The translations under genes were made by a program, and so were the position numbers. This document shows positions 29,451-37,868 of a stretch of DNA of 64,000 nt, in pieces. The notes under the pieces are model-generated. The model was not told the origin of the DNA. It made no database searches and was given only the letters and a program-made list of their open reading frames with translations. Origin of the DNA: Simiduia curdlanivorans (GTDB lineage Bacteria > Pseudomonadota > Gammaproteobacteria > Pseudomonadales > Cellvibrionaceae); NCBI RefSeq assembly GCF_030409605.1, contig NZ_JAUFQG010000006.1:372001-436000 (forward strand), written 5' to 3'. Every line of letters starts with the position of its first letter. Position 1 is the stretch's first letter.

Positions 29451-31337
29451 CTAGTTAATTAATGTAATCCCACCTTTCAACGTAAGGCTTGCACCCGCTT
29501 TAACTTCGGCCGTTGCATCGCCCTTACACGACAAGGTTGTTCCTTTTATCGTAATTCCCGCTGGGGTCATTTTAATCGATGAACCACCCACTTTTAATTC
29601 AATTGAGGTCTTCGAGGTGATCTTAATTGCACCCTGCACATCTACCGTTTGAGTGCCTTTAGAGACTTTAACCGTTTGATTACCCGACTTCACCGTTATG
29701 CTCTGATCACCCTTACCAATGGTCTTGGTTTCATTGCCTTCGGTAACATCAATGGTGCGATCTTTAACAACCTCCAAGGTTTGGTTGTTTTCGATTTTAC
29801 CGGTTTCGTCGTTATGGATGAGATAATTGTGATCTTTCCCTGCCTCGAGATATATTTCTTCCGAGCCCTTCTTGTCATCAAAACGAAATTCGTTAAATTT
29901 ACTTCCTTCAAATTCTGTTTTCCAGCCGGATTGCGTGGCCGTGTAATTTGGCCCGCCATTTTGGTTGTTATAAACTGCGCCCGTGACAATCGGCCTATCG
30001 GGATCGCCATTTATATAGGAAACAACCACTTCTTGGCCAACTCGCGGAACAAAATTTGCCCCCCAGTTTTTGCCTGCAAACACCTGCTGAACACGAACCC
30101 AGCATGAATTCTGCGCCGTGTTCCATGGGAACTTAACTTTAACTTGGGTATAAATATCATCAGAACCATCAGCGGTTGTCGCTTTTACTTCTAGCACTTT
30201 AGCCAGCTGTGCGTGACTAACCCGCCTCGCAAACGCTGTTGGGTCTGGGCGTGGAATAACGGCCGCAGGTACAGCTATAAATTGATTGGTAAAATGCGTA
30301 TCAGAACCGTTGCCATCTGCGGCGCTCATTTGCACTCGCGTTACTAAATACTTACCCTTTTCGGTAGCTAAGGTGTGGTCCAACTGGAATCGCCCACCCG
30401 CTGTCAACGATGCACAATCACTGCTGGCATTTGCCACATCAAAACCAGACTCGATAGTTTCCATCATACGAGTGGCGATATCTTTATTAGACGCATCGGT
30501 AATCTTGTGGGTTTGATCCTTGTCCGGCTCCAAAAGGTACTTTCCAAAATCACGAATTTTATAAGCAGAGGCATCATTCAAGCTGGTTTTCGTTTTAACC
30601 TCTTGCTTATGATCCTTGTCGGACGAAAACTCACTGTAATCTTTATGTTCCACACCGCCAGTATGAAAGCAAAAACTTCTCGACCATGCGTGCACCGTAC
30701 TTTTCGTGGGGTGACTGCCACCGCCATCATATTCAATCGGTTCAGCGCTACAATCAAAAAATCCTTGGGCGTCATCGGTGAGCACCAATTCGAGTTTGCC
30801 ATCGCCATGGATGAAGTAGTAGGCGATGCCCTCTTCCGCCATTAAGCGGCAGGCAAATGCGAGGTCAGTCTCTTCAAACTGAACACAATATTCTCTTGTT
30901 TTATAAGAGGCATTAAGCTTAAGACTGAGCTTTACAACCTTACTGTACTCACCCAATACTTCTTCAATAATTGCCTTAGCCGTTTTCCGGTGAAAGACTC
31001 GGTTGTTACTACTTAATTGCGCGAACCAAAGGCCGGGCACAATGACCGCTCGATAGGCACGCAAACCTTCAGCATTGACATCAAACAGCGATAACTGGCT
31101 TACATAGCCGTGAATGTGTCTTAACTCTTCCTTACCATCACGATTGATGGTAACGGTGGCGGGCTTACCCACTAGATCTTTCTGGGTAACCTCGTGGTTG
31201 GTCGACAGTAAATCCACCTCATAGCGAAACAGTTTAGATACGCTTTCATCACCCGCTAATCGAGTGGCAATAAAGTGATCCTTACCGAGGGCGGTATTGA
31301 TATGAAGAAGTCGATGCTTTTGATTGATACTAGCCAT
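29451..31337 (-). CDS. tssI: VgrG (TssI) spike protein
   Basis: 628 residues. The N-terminal gp27-like part shows LFRYEVDLLSTNHEVTQKDL and LVGKPATVTI; an OB-fold section has QNSCWVRVQQVFAGKNWGAN, PRVGQEVVVSYINGDPDRPI and the typical TGAVYN. The C-terminus is a gp5-like beta-helix of short repeats (residues about 520-628: NQTLEVVKDRTIDVTEGNET and so on). It ends with the helix, so this is a structural VgrG without a fused effector domain. It forms the spike above the Hcp tube and receives PAAR. A structured 150-bp spacer separates it from hcp. Confidence 0.96.
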   Translation of the reverse strand: MASINQKHRLLHINTALGKDHFIATRLAGDESVSKLFRYEVDLLSTNHEVTQKDLVGKPATVTINRDGKEELRHIHGYVSQLSLFDVNAEGLRAYRAVIVPGLWFAQLSSNNRVFHRKTAKAIIEEVLGEYSKVVKLSLKLNASYKTREYCVQFEETDLAFACRLMAEEGIAYYFIHGDGKLELVLTDDAQGFFDCSAEPIEYDGGGSHPTKSTVHAWSRSFCFHTGGVEHKDYSEFSSDKDHKQEVKTKTSLNDASAYKIRDFGKYLLEPDKDQTHKITDASNKDIATRMMETIESGFDVANASSDCASLTAGGRFQLDHTLATEKGKYLVTRVQMSAADGNGSDTHFTNQFIAVPAAVIPRPDPTAFARRVSHAQLAKVLEVKATTADGSDDIYTQVKVKFPWNTAQNSCWVRVQQVFAGKNWGANFVPRVGQEVVVSYINGDPDRPIVTGAVYNNQNGGPNYTATQSGWKTEFEGSKFNEFRFDDKKGSEEIYLEAGKDHNYLIHNDETGKIENNQTLEVVKDRTIDVTEGNETKTIGKGDQSITVKSGNQTVKVSKGTQTVDVQGAIKITSKTSIELKVGGSSIKMTPAGITIKGTTLSCKGDATAEVKAGASLTLKGGITLIN

Positions 31338-31445
31338 GACTGAGTACAGATCCTTGTAAATGTCCGCTACGAATAGATTAACACCTTGTCGTTTTTAACA
31401 ATGTCGCCAAAAAGCCGCTTATTAAAAACGCCAAAAGGCCGGAGC

Positions 31446-31493
31446 CACTGCAAAGCAGTGACTGCCGACCTGAAGGTCTGTAAAAACTTACAG
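31446..31493 (-). other. Hairpin cluster between hcp and vgrG
   Basis: Three short inverted repeats follow each other on the minus strand: CTGTAA/TTACAG (31478-31493, including the hcp stop codon), GACC/GGTC with a TGAA spacer near 31467-31478, and CACTGC/GCAGTG with a three-base loop (31446-31460). None has a long T-run directly after it. Such structures after hcp could stabilise the hcp message or limit read-through so that Hcp is made in excess over VgrG. That role is inferred. Confidence 0.5.
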
Positions 31494-31976
31494 AGGGGTC
31501 GCAGTCGTGAGGTCGTAACCAACACGCATATTCTTGGTGTTCTTGTTGGTTTTGTCCGCGTGGGTCAAATCCGCTTCAACTTTTGCGAAGCTCAAAGAGA
31601 TAGACTCTTGTGGAGCACCGCCAGCAGATGCACTAACGCTGTAAGAAGAAATGATCACTTCTTCCAAAGTGTAAGTCGCGTACTTCTCTACTTTAGTTGC
31701 GCCAGTTTGAACAACGTGGATCTCAACTTTAACACCAGAGTCACCCGTAACTGAGGCTTTGAACAAGCCGCCTGAGGCAGAGTCCATTGGCTTAGTAACG
31801 GTAACTTCACTGATGCTTGGACGCGATGCTTCACGGTTAGCCATTGCACCAGCTTCCATGGTGATAGCACGGCCAACACCAAAGTGGAAGTTATCAACTT
31901 CAATCCAGTTTGCATAACCTTCTGCCGTTACGTTACCAGCAGGTGAATTGCCATTAAAGTTCATGTAAATCGCCAT
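31488..31976 (-). CDS. hcp: Hcp (TssD) tube protein
   Basis: 162 residues with Hcp family features: IYMNFNGNSPAGNVTAEGYA near the start, VDNFHFGVGRAI, the region ASRPSISEVTVTKPMDSAS and the C-terminal strand SISLSFAKVEADL. Hexamers stack to form the inner tube that is expelled by sheath contraction. A good ribosome site (AGGA, 8-bp spacing) precedes the ATG at 31976. The gene is first in the minus-strand hcp-vgrG unit and has a long upstream region with a likely promoter and paired repeats. Confidence 0.96.
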   Translation of the reverse strand: MAIYMNFNGNSPAGNVTAEGYANWIEVDNFHFGVGRAITMEAGAMANREASRPSISEVTVTKPMDSASGGLFKASVTGDSGVKVEIHVVQTGATKVEKYATYTLEEVIISSYSVSASAGGAPQESISLSFAKVEADLTHADKTNKNTKNMRVGYDLTTATPL

Positions 31977-32083
31977 GATTGAATTCCTATTTCTAAAGTG
32001 GTCGATGAAATTTTAATTTACTTTCCAGCAGTCCCTCGTGGAATTAAGCAACTGCATACCTTGCTCTTCAGCAATTGAGATGC

Positions 32084-32112
32084 ATTAAAACAAACCAATA
32101 TGAAATTGATAA
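32084..32112 (-). promoter_or_regulatory. Predicted sigma-70-type promoter of hcp
   Basis: On the minus strand TTATCA (32112-32107) and TTTAAT (32089-32084) are separated by 17 bp. They match the -35 consensus at four of six and the -10 consensus at five of six positions. Transcription would start near 32077 and give a leader of about 100 nt before hcp. No -24/-12 sigma-54 element was seen in this region. This is a by-eye prediction. Confidence 0.4.
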
Positions 32113-32132
32113 CCCCCGAATAACAACTTTAA

Positions 32133-32178
32133 TATCCACTCCGGCACGAATTAACTTATCCACTCCGGTACTAATTTA
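32133..32178 (-). repeat. Tandem near-identical repeat upstream of hcp promoter
   Basis: Two copies of TATCCACTCCGGYAC followed by AATT-type sequence begin at 32133 and 32157 (plus-strand reading), 24 bp apart. They lie about 20-65 bp upstream of the predicted -35 box of hcp, a normal place for an activator. The spacing slightly exceeds two helical turns. I see no third copy elsewhere in the window. The rest of the 445-bp gap (31977-32421) shows no gene. Confidence 0.6.
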
Positions 32179-32377
32179 TTTGTCGCACAACAGGTAGTGA
32201 ACCAGCGCACAGTTTTATCTGACTAGGGGGCCGTGGCGCAGAAATGACATAATTAATAAGGATTTAACCATTTGGCCGCCTGAATGACTCTGACACCATT
32301 TAGCCAAAGATTTTTATATGAAATACAGGTAAATCAAAAACGTTAGTACCAAGTAGCCGTAAAACTACTTAACTCAG

Positions 32378-32413
32378 CCAGCCTAAAGACAATATCTCCC
32401 GTCACTAGGCTGG
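32378..32413 (-). terminator. Weak hairpin after the DUF2339 gene
   Basis: Arms CCAGCCTA (32378-32385) and TAGGCTGG (32406-32413) are perfectly complementary with a 20-base loop. On the minus strand they come 8 bp after the stop of the DUF2339 gene. A second stem AAGTAG/CTACTT (32351-32370) follows. No strong T-run is present, so termination would be weak. Confidence 0.4.
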
Positions 32414-32421
32414 TAAAAACC

Positions 32422-35106
32422 TTAGTTTGCAGCCTGTTGTATTTTTTGGTGCATAAATGCGACGCCCAACAACGCCAGCCCTAACCCCATGAACGACGCT
32501 ACACGCCAAAGGCCCTCTAAATCGGCTAGGTCGATTAAAAATATTTTGAGGATCACAAAGGCGAGTAATGCCATGCCGGCTCGGTACACCGATCGACCAA
32601 AACGCCAACTGCCTGCCAATAACGCAGTAACGGCACACAAAAGCCAGACAACGCTGTAGGTGTACATTTCACCGGTTTTCACCGCGTGACTCAAACTCAA
32701 ACTGCCCTGCCATAGATGGCGAATCTCCAGGGTTATGAACAAAAAGCCTGCAACAGCCGTAAACCAGAGCGCCAGCTTTCTAAAGGCGGGTTCGTAATAC
32801 TTGGCAACCAGTAACGCCATCAATATTGGGGCGCCCAAGGCGAGTAAGGCAAGGTTGAAAATGGGCCGACTACTGACCGACGCCCAAGCCCATGCATTAC
32901 TCGTCAAAATAGCCAGCACTATGACGAGATAATTTATCAGCGCAAAACTCAGTTGCAGGCGCCCATAAAACTGGTACCAGGCAGCCAAATTGGCGCTCAT
33001 GCTAGCTTTGTAGTGATACACCAATGCCAACGCTGAAAACAGCAAACTATTAAGCACCGCTTCCACAAACTCAAAACGCTGACTAAACGCATTACCATCG
33101 TGCAGCCAGTACCTCGCTTCAGACCATACCGTAAGCACAAAAAGATGAAGCGCCGCCGCCTCGGTCCAGCGCGCAAGCGAGGGGAAGCCGCGCAGAAAGT
33201 AGGTACCGACAACACAACACAAGGTTGCGCCGCCGTAAGTCCACAGCGACCAATGGGTATCGTAAGCGTAATCCGCCAACCAAGGGTTTAGCGTCAATCG
33301 GATGACCACCAACACGACCACTGTTTTCAACAGCCAGCTAAGCTCAGGTACCTCGAAACGCTTAATAATCCACGCTATGGAGATAATCTGAGCAGCGATT
33401 GCCAAGGTTAAGCTGGCCTCGTCGAGTACCCAGGCAGCGGCCAGCGAATAGGCAAAATGCCCAGCCAGCAGCAACCACACCTGCAACGCTTTCTGCCAAG
33501 CCTTGGCGCTTGCCACAGCCCCCAACCAAATGTAAATGGCACCCATGCTCACGGCCAAAAGCGCCCAGCGCCACTCCCTTGTGTAGTCAGTTGCCAAGCA
33601 GTAACACAGAAGCAAACTCAGCACCGGAACCATCGTCAACAAGGAGGCCCACCAATTAGGGGCAGCGCTCCCTTTGAGATTGCGCAGCGCAAAAAAGCCG
33701 TAAAGGCCTGCAGTCATTAAGCTATACAGCAACAGGGCCGGCTGGCTTTCCAGCGCCAACGAATCAACGTTAAATTGCCCCTGCCGCTCATTGACTTGCG
33801 CCACGAATATCGCCAGCCATTGGCCTAAAAAGGCCAACCAAGGCAGCACGCTCAAGCGCCCTTGAAAACCACAAGTCCAAAGTAGCAAAGCGGGTAGCAG
33901 GCTCCAGTTTAACCACTGCCCCTGCCAACCGAACTGCCAAAGACTCACCGTATTAGCCGCCAAAATCAGTAAAAGACTCGCGGGTAATAACGACGTATCT
34001 TTAGTTTTTTCTAAGCTCGACTCAAAAGGCCAGAGTGCGCCTTCAACCTTAAACATTAACAGCCAGTTGCTGGGCACTACCGCGATTAGACCGTAGGCAA
34101 AAATCGCTAAATACCAGCCGCGCAAGCCATCGGCTTGATGCCCAGTTAACGAAATTGCCCACCAGAGCAAGCCGCCGGACATAAGCCCCCACCACAACCA
34201 GGGCCGGTAAACATAGCGCAACAACCACAAGACGGATGCAGAAATTACGAGGGCGTAAATCATTGCCGCTACAATATTGCCGCTACCTGTAGAAACCAGC
34301 AATGGCACGCTGTAAGCGCCAATCATGCCGATCGCCGCTAGCACAGGACCGTGCAACAAGGCCATCCACAAGGTCAAAAGCGCTACTATCGCAAGACACA
34401 CAAAAACCGTCATAGGGCTAAACATTTGGTAGAAATGTAACGCCGCTAAGAAAGCTGCAAATAAGGTGATACTGCCGCCGCCTGCAAGCGCTGCAAAGGA
34501 TGGGTGATTACCCTGTTTTGCTCGTAGCCAAAGCGCCGCCAGATGCAAGCCCACACCGGTTAATACGCCACTAATAACACGCGCCGTAGGTCCTAATAAA
34601 CCTTGCTCTATAGAGTATTTAGCCAAAAAGATACCGGCCAAACCAACGCAGGCACCGCCAAGCCATACCATCCACTGAGCTTGTAATTGATCCCAAAACG
34701 TGGATGTTTCAGCCACGGGTTGTGACGCGCCTTTTGACGTTGAATTTGAAGTTGAGATAGACGTTTGATAACGCGCCCGCTCATCGGCCAACAATTGCGC
34801 TGCAGCATCGTCAGCGGCTGCTTTTTTCCCAGCGCTACCTAAGCTAGATTCATCCAAATCCAAATCAAGCTTATCGAGTACTGGCTCGGTAGACGCGGGC
34901 TGTAGGCTCGCATGCGGGGAAGCTCGTTCGGAAGCGACAGGTGCGGCGGTATTCAACATCGAGCCAGATAGTGCCGCAACTTGTTTTCTCAGGTTATCGA
35001 CATCAACCGCCAGTGCGCGCACCTGGTTAAACGCCACAATACCCATGACCAAGCCTACGAATACGCCGATTACTATCGCGAAACCTATCAGTGCAAGAAC
35101 TTCCAT
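32422..35106 (-). CDS. DUF2339 multi-spanning membrane protein
   Basis: 894 residues. An N-terminal membrane helix (about 3-25) is followed by a short heptad-like segment, an Ala/Ser-rich charged linker (50-130) and then more than twenty hydrophobic helices to the C-terminus. This layout and the WMVWLGGACVGLAGIFLAKY segment match the large DUF2339 family of bacterial membrane proteins, whose function is unknown. It stands alone: hcp's regulatory region lies downstream and tadA follows 45 bp upstream on the same strand. No sugar-binding or catalytic motif is seen. Confidence 0.85.
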   Translation of the reverse strand: MEVLALIGFAIVIGVFVGLVMGIVAFNQVRALAVDVDNLRKQVAALSGSMLNTAAPVASERASPHASLQPASTEPVLDKLDLDLDESSLGSAGKKAAADDAAAQLLADERARYQTSISTSNSTSKGASQPVAETSTFWDQLQAQWMVWLGGACVGLAGIFLAKYSIEQGLLGPTARVISGVLTGVGLHLAALWLRAKQGNHPSFAALAGGGSITLFAAFLAALHFYQMFSPMTVFVCLAIVALLTLWMALLHGPVLAAIGMIGAYSVPLLVSTGSGNIVAAMIYALVISASVLWLLRYVYRPWLWWGLMSGGLLWWAISLTGHQADGLRGWYLAIFAYGLIAVVPSNWLLMFKVEGALWPFESSLEKTKDTSLLPASLLLILAANTVSLWQFGWQGQWLNWSLLPALLLWTCGFQGRLSVLPWLAFLGQWLAIFVAQVNERQGQFNVDSLALESQPALLLYSLMTAGLYGFFALRNLKGSAAPNWWASLLTMVPVLSLLLCYCLATDYTREWRWALLAVSMGAIYIWLGAVASAKAWQKALQVWLLLAGHFAYSLAAAWVLDEASLTLAIAAQIISIAWIIKRFEVPELSWLLKTVVVLVVIRLTLNPWLADYAYDTHWSLWTYGGATLCCVVGTYFLRGFPSLARWTEAAALHLFVLTVWSEARYWLHDGNAFSQRFEFVEAVLNSLLFSALALVYHYKASMSANLAAWYQFYGRLQLSFALINYLVIVLAILTSNAWAWASVSSRPIFNLALLALGAPILMALLVAKYYEPAFRKLALWFTAVAGFLFITLEIRHLWQGSLSLSHAVKTGEMYTYSVVWLLCAVTALLAGSWRFGRSVYRAGMALLAFVILKIFLIDLADLEGLWRVASFMGLGLALLGVAFMHQKIQQAAN

Positions 35107-35151
35107 GCCACACCTACTCCAGTCGTCAAGGGTGTATTGAACTATCTTTGA

Positions 35152-35721
35152 TTATTCTTCTGCGTCAAAATTTTCTATTAGTTTTTGCTTATCGCTTTTT
35201 TTCTGCTCGCGCCGCTGCTGAAAAAAACGACTCAACAATTGCGAAGCCGCTGCAGCGCCAACGCCATTTTCAACAGCAACGCGATGATTTAAATAGCTGC
35301 GCTCGAAAAAGGCTTCCTGACTATGGGCCACACCGGCCTTGGGTTCGAAGGCCGCATACACCAACCGCGATACTCGCCCGTGCACCATTGCGCCTGCGCA
35401 CATAGCGCAAGGTTCCAATGTAACGTAAAGCGTTGCATTGGGTAGCCGGTAATTGTTTAATTTTTCCGCCGCGGCTCTCAAGGCCACAACCTCCGCATGA
35501 GCGCTTGGATCATGACTTAAAATAGGTTGGTTAAAGCCTTCGCCGAGCAACACATTATCCTGAACAACAACGGCGCCCACCGGCACTTCACCTAGACTGG
35601 CTGCAGTCTCAGCGAGCGCTAAGGCTCTGGCCATCCAGTGCGCATCCCATTGCGGCTGAGACCAATCGGCAGTGTCGGCGTCTAACAAAGTAGGAGCGCT
35701 AGGAGGCGTTTCTCTATTCAT
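35152..35721 (-). CDS. tadA: TadA, tRNA-specific adenosine deaminase
   Basis: The zinc-dependent cytidine/deoxycytidylate deaminase fold is clear: HAE at 75-77 (catalytic Glu77) and PCAMC at 104-108. The surrounding sequence GEVPVGAVVVQ and TLYVTLEPCAMCAGAMVH is typical of TadA, which converts A34 to inosine in tRNA-Arg(ACG). An extra N-terminal region of about 25 residues precedes the domain. I start at ATG 35721; TTG 35724 just upstream is less likely. It lies 5 bp after the rlmA stop and forms an operon with rlmA and the DUF1653 gene. Confidence 0.94.
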   Translation of the reverse strand: MNRETPPSAPTLLDADTADWSQPQWDAHWMARALALAETAASLGEVPVGAVVVQDNVLLGEGFNQPILSHDPSAHAEVVALRAAAEKLNNYRLPNATLYVTLEPCAMCAGAMVHGRVSRLVYAAFEPKAGVAHSQEAFFERSYLNHRVAVENGVGAAAASQLLSRFFQQRREQKKSDKQKLIENFDAEE

Positions 35722-35726
35722 CAATT

Positions 35727-36545
35727 TTATTCATCATTAGGCGCCTTTTGATACACAGATATCAAAAACTCGGCCTGCACCGTAAAGCTTTTACGGGCTA
35801 ATAAACCTTCGCGTACTTTTGCATCCAGCTTATAGACGAAGGGCGTCATAGCGAGGAGATTTTCCAAATCCTTGGCGTTAGCGAACACCATAGGGAACTG
35901 AACCGTTTCTTGCTGATAGAGAACAAATCCAAGCGGAGTTTCCGCCAGCTCGTGCAGCTGCGCCTGCTGGTAAATTTCGGCCTTTAATTCATGCAGGTGC
36001 TCGGCTCCCGGCGTCACCAAAATAAATTTGCCTTGATCCTTGAGCAGACGATGAATCTCGGCTGCATCTATCGGCGCGAACACCGTAACAATTCGATCAA
36101 ACAGCCCGCTGATTAACGGGATTCGCTTGCTACTTGCAATACCAAGCTGCGCCCTAGCCATTTTACGCTTACCGGCTAGGCGTAAAGCTTGGCGCGAGAT
36201 ATCGATGCCGGCACCACGCCACTGCGGCAAGTGCTGGAGTAAATAGTCAAGGTAGTAGCCCTCACCGCAGCCGATATCTAACAACAAGCCTTCATCGCCG
36301 CCAGCGGCGCATTGCGCCAAGATTTCTTCGGCCAAAGGTTGATAGTAACCTGCCTGCAAGAAGTCGCGCCTCGCGCTCAGCATATCGCGGTTATCGCCCG
36401 GGTCTGCACTGCGCTTTTGGTTAGCCAACAATAAGTTAGTGTACCCCTCCTTCGCGCGATCAAATTGATGCCCGGATGAACAACACAGCCCTGTCTCTAT
36501 AATATCCAACGGCGCTGCGCAAACAGGGCACTGCCAAATCCCCAT
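35727..36545 (-). CDS. rlmA: RlmA-type 23S rRNA (guanine-N1)-methyltransferase
   Basis: The N-terminal zinc ribbon is visible as Cys6, Cys9, Cys22 and His26 (WQCPVCAAPL, CCSSGHQFD). The family sequence AKEGYTNLLL and DPGDNRDMLSARRDFL follows. The SAM-binding motif LLDIGCGEGYY lies near 91-101. The enzyme methylates N1 of a guanine in hairpin 35 of 23S rRNA (G745 in Escherichia coli). ATG 36545 is favoured over GTG 36548 because GGAG lies 7 bp upstream. It overlaps the DUF1653 stop by one base. Confidence 0.93.
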   Translation of the reverse strand: MGIWQCPVCAAPLDIIETGLCCSSGHQFDRAKEGYTNLLLANQKRSADPGDNRDMLSARRDFLQAGYYQPLAEEILAQCAAGGDEGLLLDIGCGEGYYLDYLLQHLPQWRGAGIDISRQALRLAGKRKMARAQLGIASSKRIPLISGLFDRIVTVFAPIDAAEIHRLLKDQGKFILVTPGAEHLHELKAEIYQQAQLHELAETPLGFVLYQQETVQFPMVFANAKDLENLLAMTPFVYKLDAKVREGLLARKSFTVQAEFLISVYQKAPNDE

Positions 36546-36790
36546 CACACAGCTCCAACCAACTGATCCAAACTCTGCCCAACCTCGATAAACTCAAACC
36601 TCGGAACACTTTCACCAGCTATTTCTACTTGCTCTGCAAACATAGCCGCGGGGCGCGTCCACCAACTGTAATCGCCGTAAAGACAGCGATAGACAACTTG
36701 CAACTCCTCGGTTTCACTGTGCGTCACCAAACCAACAACTTGATAATGCTGGCCTTTATAGTGGCGATAAATTCCGGCTTTGATAGACAT
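36545..36790 (-). CDS. DUF1653 family small protein
   Basis: About 81 residues. The sequence AGIYRHYKGQHYQVVGLVTH, VVYRCLYGDYSWWTRPAAMF and PRFEFIEV is typical of DUF1653, a small all-beta family of unknown function. I start at ATG 36790, which has AGGG upstream; a TTG at 36805 would add five residues. Its stop overlaps the rlmA start, so it probably heads the rlmA-tadA operon. Confidence 0.88.
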   Translation of the reverse strand: MSIKAGIYRHYKGQHYQVVGLVTHSETEELQVVYRCLYGDYSWWTRPAAMFAEQVEIAGESVPRFEFIEVGQSLDQLVGAV

Positions 36791-36917
36791 AGCCCTACCC
36801 TGCAATTCGACAAAGCGGGGATTTTATCAAATATCGCGGGGCTATGACGGTTTATTGCGAAGTGAGTAGGCCAAGAACGGCAAATAACCATTGAGCGGTA
36901 AAATCAGGCAATGAAAT

Positions 36918-36942
36918 AAAAAAGGCCGGTATCAAACCGGCC
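36918..36942 (-). terminator. Intrinsic terminator of fpr
   Basis: On the minus strand the arms GGCCGGT/ACCGGCC with a five-base loop are followed by six T residues. It begins about 25 bp after the fpr stop. A classical rho-independent terminator. Confidence 0.9.
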
Positions 36943-36966
36943 CTTGTTGCTGTAAACCTACGCACA

Positions 36967-37743
36967 TCACTGCTCGACAAAAGCGCGCTCGATAACGTAA
37001 TGGCCAGGGTTTGAACCGCGAACTTCCGCAAAGCCCATGCCATCCAATATCTGACAGGTATCTTTCAGCATACTCGGGCTGCCACAAATCATAAAACGAT
37101 CATCGTCCACATTAACCGGCGGCAACCCTAAGTCTTGAGCCAGCTTTCCCGAGACCAATAAGTCGGTTAAACGGCCTTGGTTACGGAAGGCCTCCCGGGT
37201 CACTGTCGGGTAATAAAGCAGCTTTTGCCTAACCTCTTCGCCGAAAAATTCGTTGTTCGGCAACTCTTCCACGATGTGTTGCTGATAGGCAAGCTCAGAC
37301 ACCTCGCGCACGCCGTGGGTCAATATAACTTTGTCGTATTGGGCATAAACCTCTGGGTCTTTAATGATACTCATAAAAGGCGCCAACCCAGTACCCGTGG
37401 CAAACAACCACAGGTGCTTGCCCGGCAGCAGGTTGTCAGTCACCAAGGTACCGGTGGTTTTGCGGTTGATCACGATCTGATCACCGGGCTTTACCCGCTG
37501 TAATTGCGAGGTCAGAGGGCCGTCCTGAACCTTAATGGAAAAGAACTCTAGTTGATCTTCATAATTGGCACTGGCAATACTGTAGGCACGCAGCAAGGGC
37601 CGCCCACCGTCCTGCTCTAGGCCCATCATCGTAAAGTGGCCATTTCGAAAGCGAAACCCTGCATCGCGGGTGGTTTTAAAGCTAAACAATGTGTCGTTCC
37701 AGTGATGCACTTCCAACACCGTTTCTTTAATCAGGTTACTCAT
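36967..37743 (-). CDS. fpr: Ferredoxin/flavodoxin-NADP reductase Fpr
   Basis: 258 residues. The FAD-binding motif RAYS (52-55), the nucleotide-binding ATGTGLAPF near 115-123 and the C-terminal IERAFVEQ are typical of bacterial subclass FPRs such as those of Azotobacter and Pseudomonas. The enzyme moves electrons between NADPH and ferredoxin or flavodoxin and helps in oxidative-stress defence and Fe-S upkeep. AGGAG precedes the ATG by 6 bp. A LysR gene is divergent across a 125-bp gap; the Pseudomonas regulator FinR has this arrangement with fpr. A terminator follows. Confidence 0.94.
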   Translation of the reverse strand: MSNLIKETVLEVHHWNDTLFSFKTTRDAGFRFRNGHFTMMGLEQDGGRPLLRAYSIASANYEDQLEFFSIKVQDGPLTSQLQRVKPGDQIVINRKTTGTLVTDNLLPGKHLWLFATGTGLAPFMSIIKDPEVYAQYDKVILTHGVREVSELAYQQHIVEELPNNEFFGEEVRQKLLYYPTVTREAFRNQGRLTDLLVSGKLAQDLGLPPVNVDDDRFMICGSPSMLKDTCQILDGMGFAEVRGSNPGHYVIERAFVEQ

Positions 37744-37868
37744 TGCCCACTCCTATTAACGATGAGGCGTAGCATAGAGCGAAACTTACTATAGGAAAAA
37801 CGGGATATTTTGATATAGTTAATCGGTAAAGCAGATATAAAACCTATTCACCTTGTTGAGCCCAGCCA
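37744..37868. promoter_or_regulatory. Divergent promoter region between fpr and the LysR gene
   Basis: 125 bp between two divergent starts, AT-rich in the middle (AAACGGGATATTTTGATATAG). LysR regulators commonly bind such regions at T-N11-A sites; several ATA/TAT half-sites are present, but I cannot single out one operator or a clear -35/-10 pair. Confidence 0.5.

Noticed and set aside
31386..31754. 122-codon plus-strand open frame opposite hcp
   Set aside because: Antisense to the well-supported hcp gene and its hairpin-rich downstream spacer.
31977..32421. Sigma-54 promoter for hcp
   Set aside because: No GG-N10-GC type -24/-12 element was found by eye on the minus strand; a sigma-70-like pair fits better.
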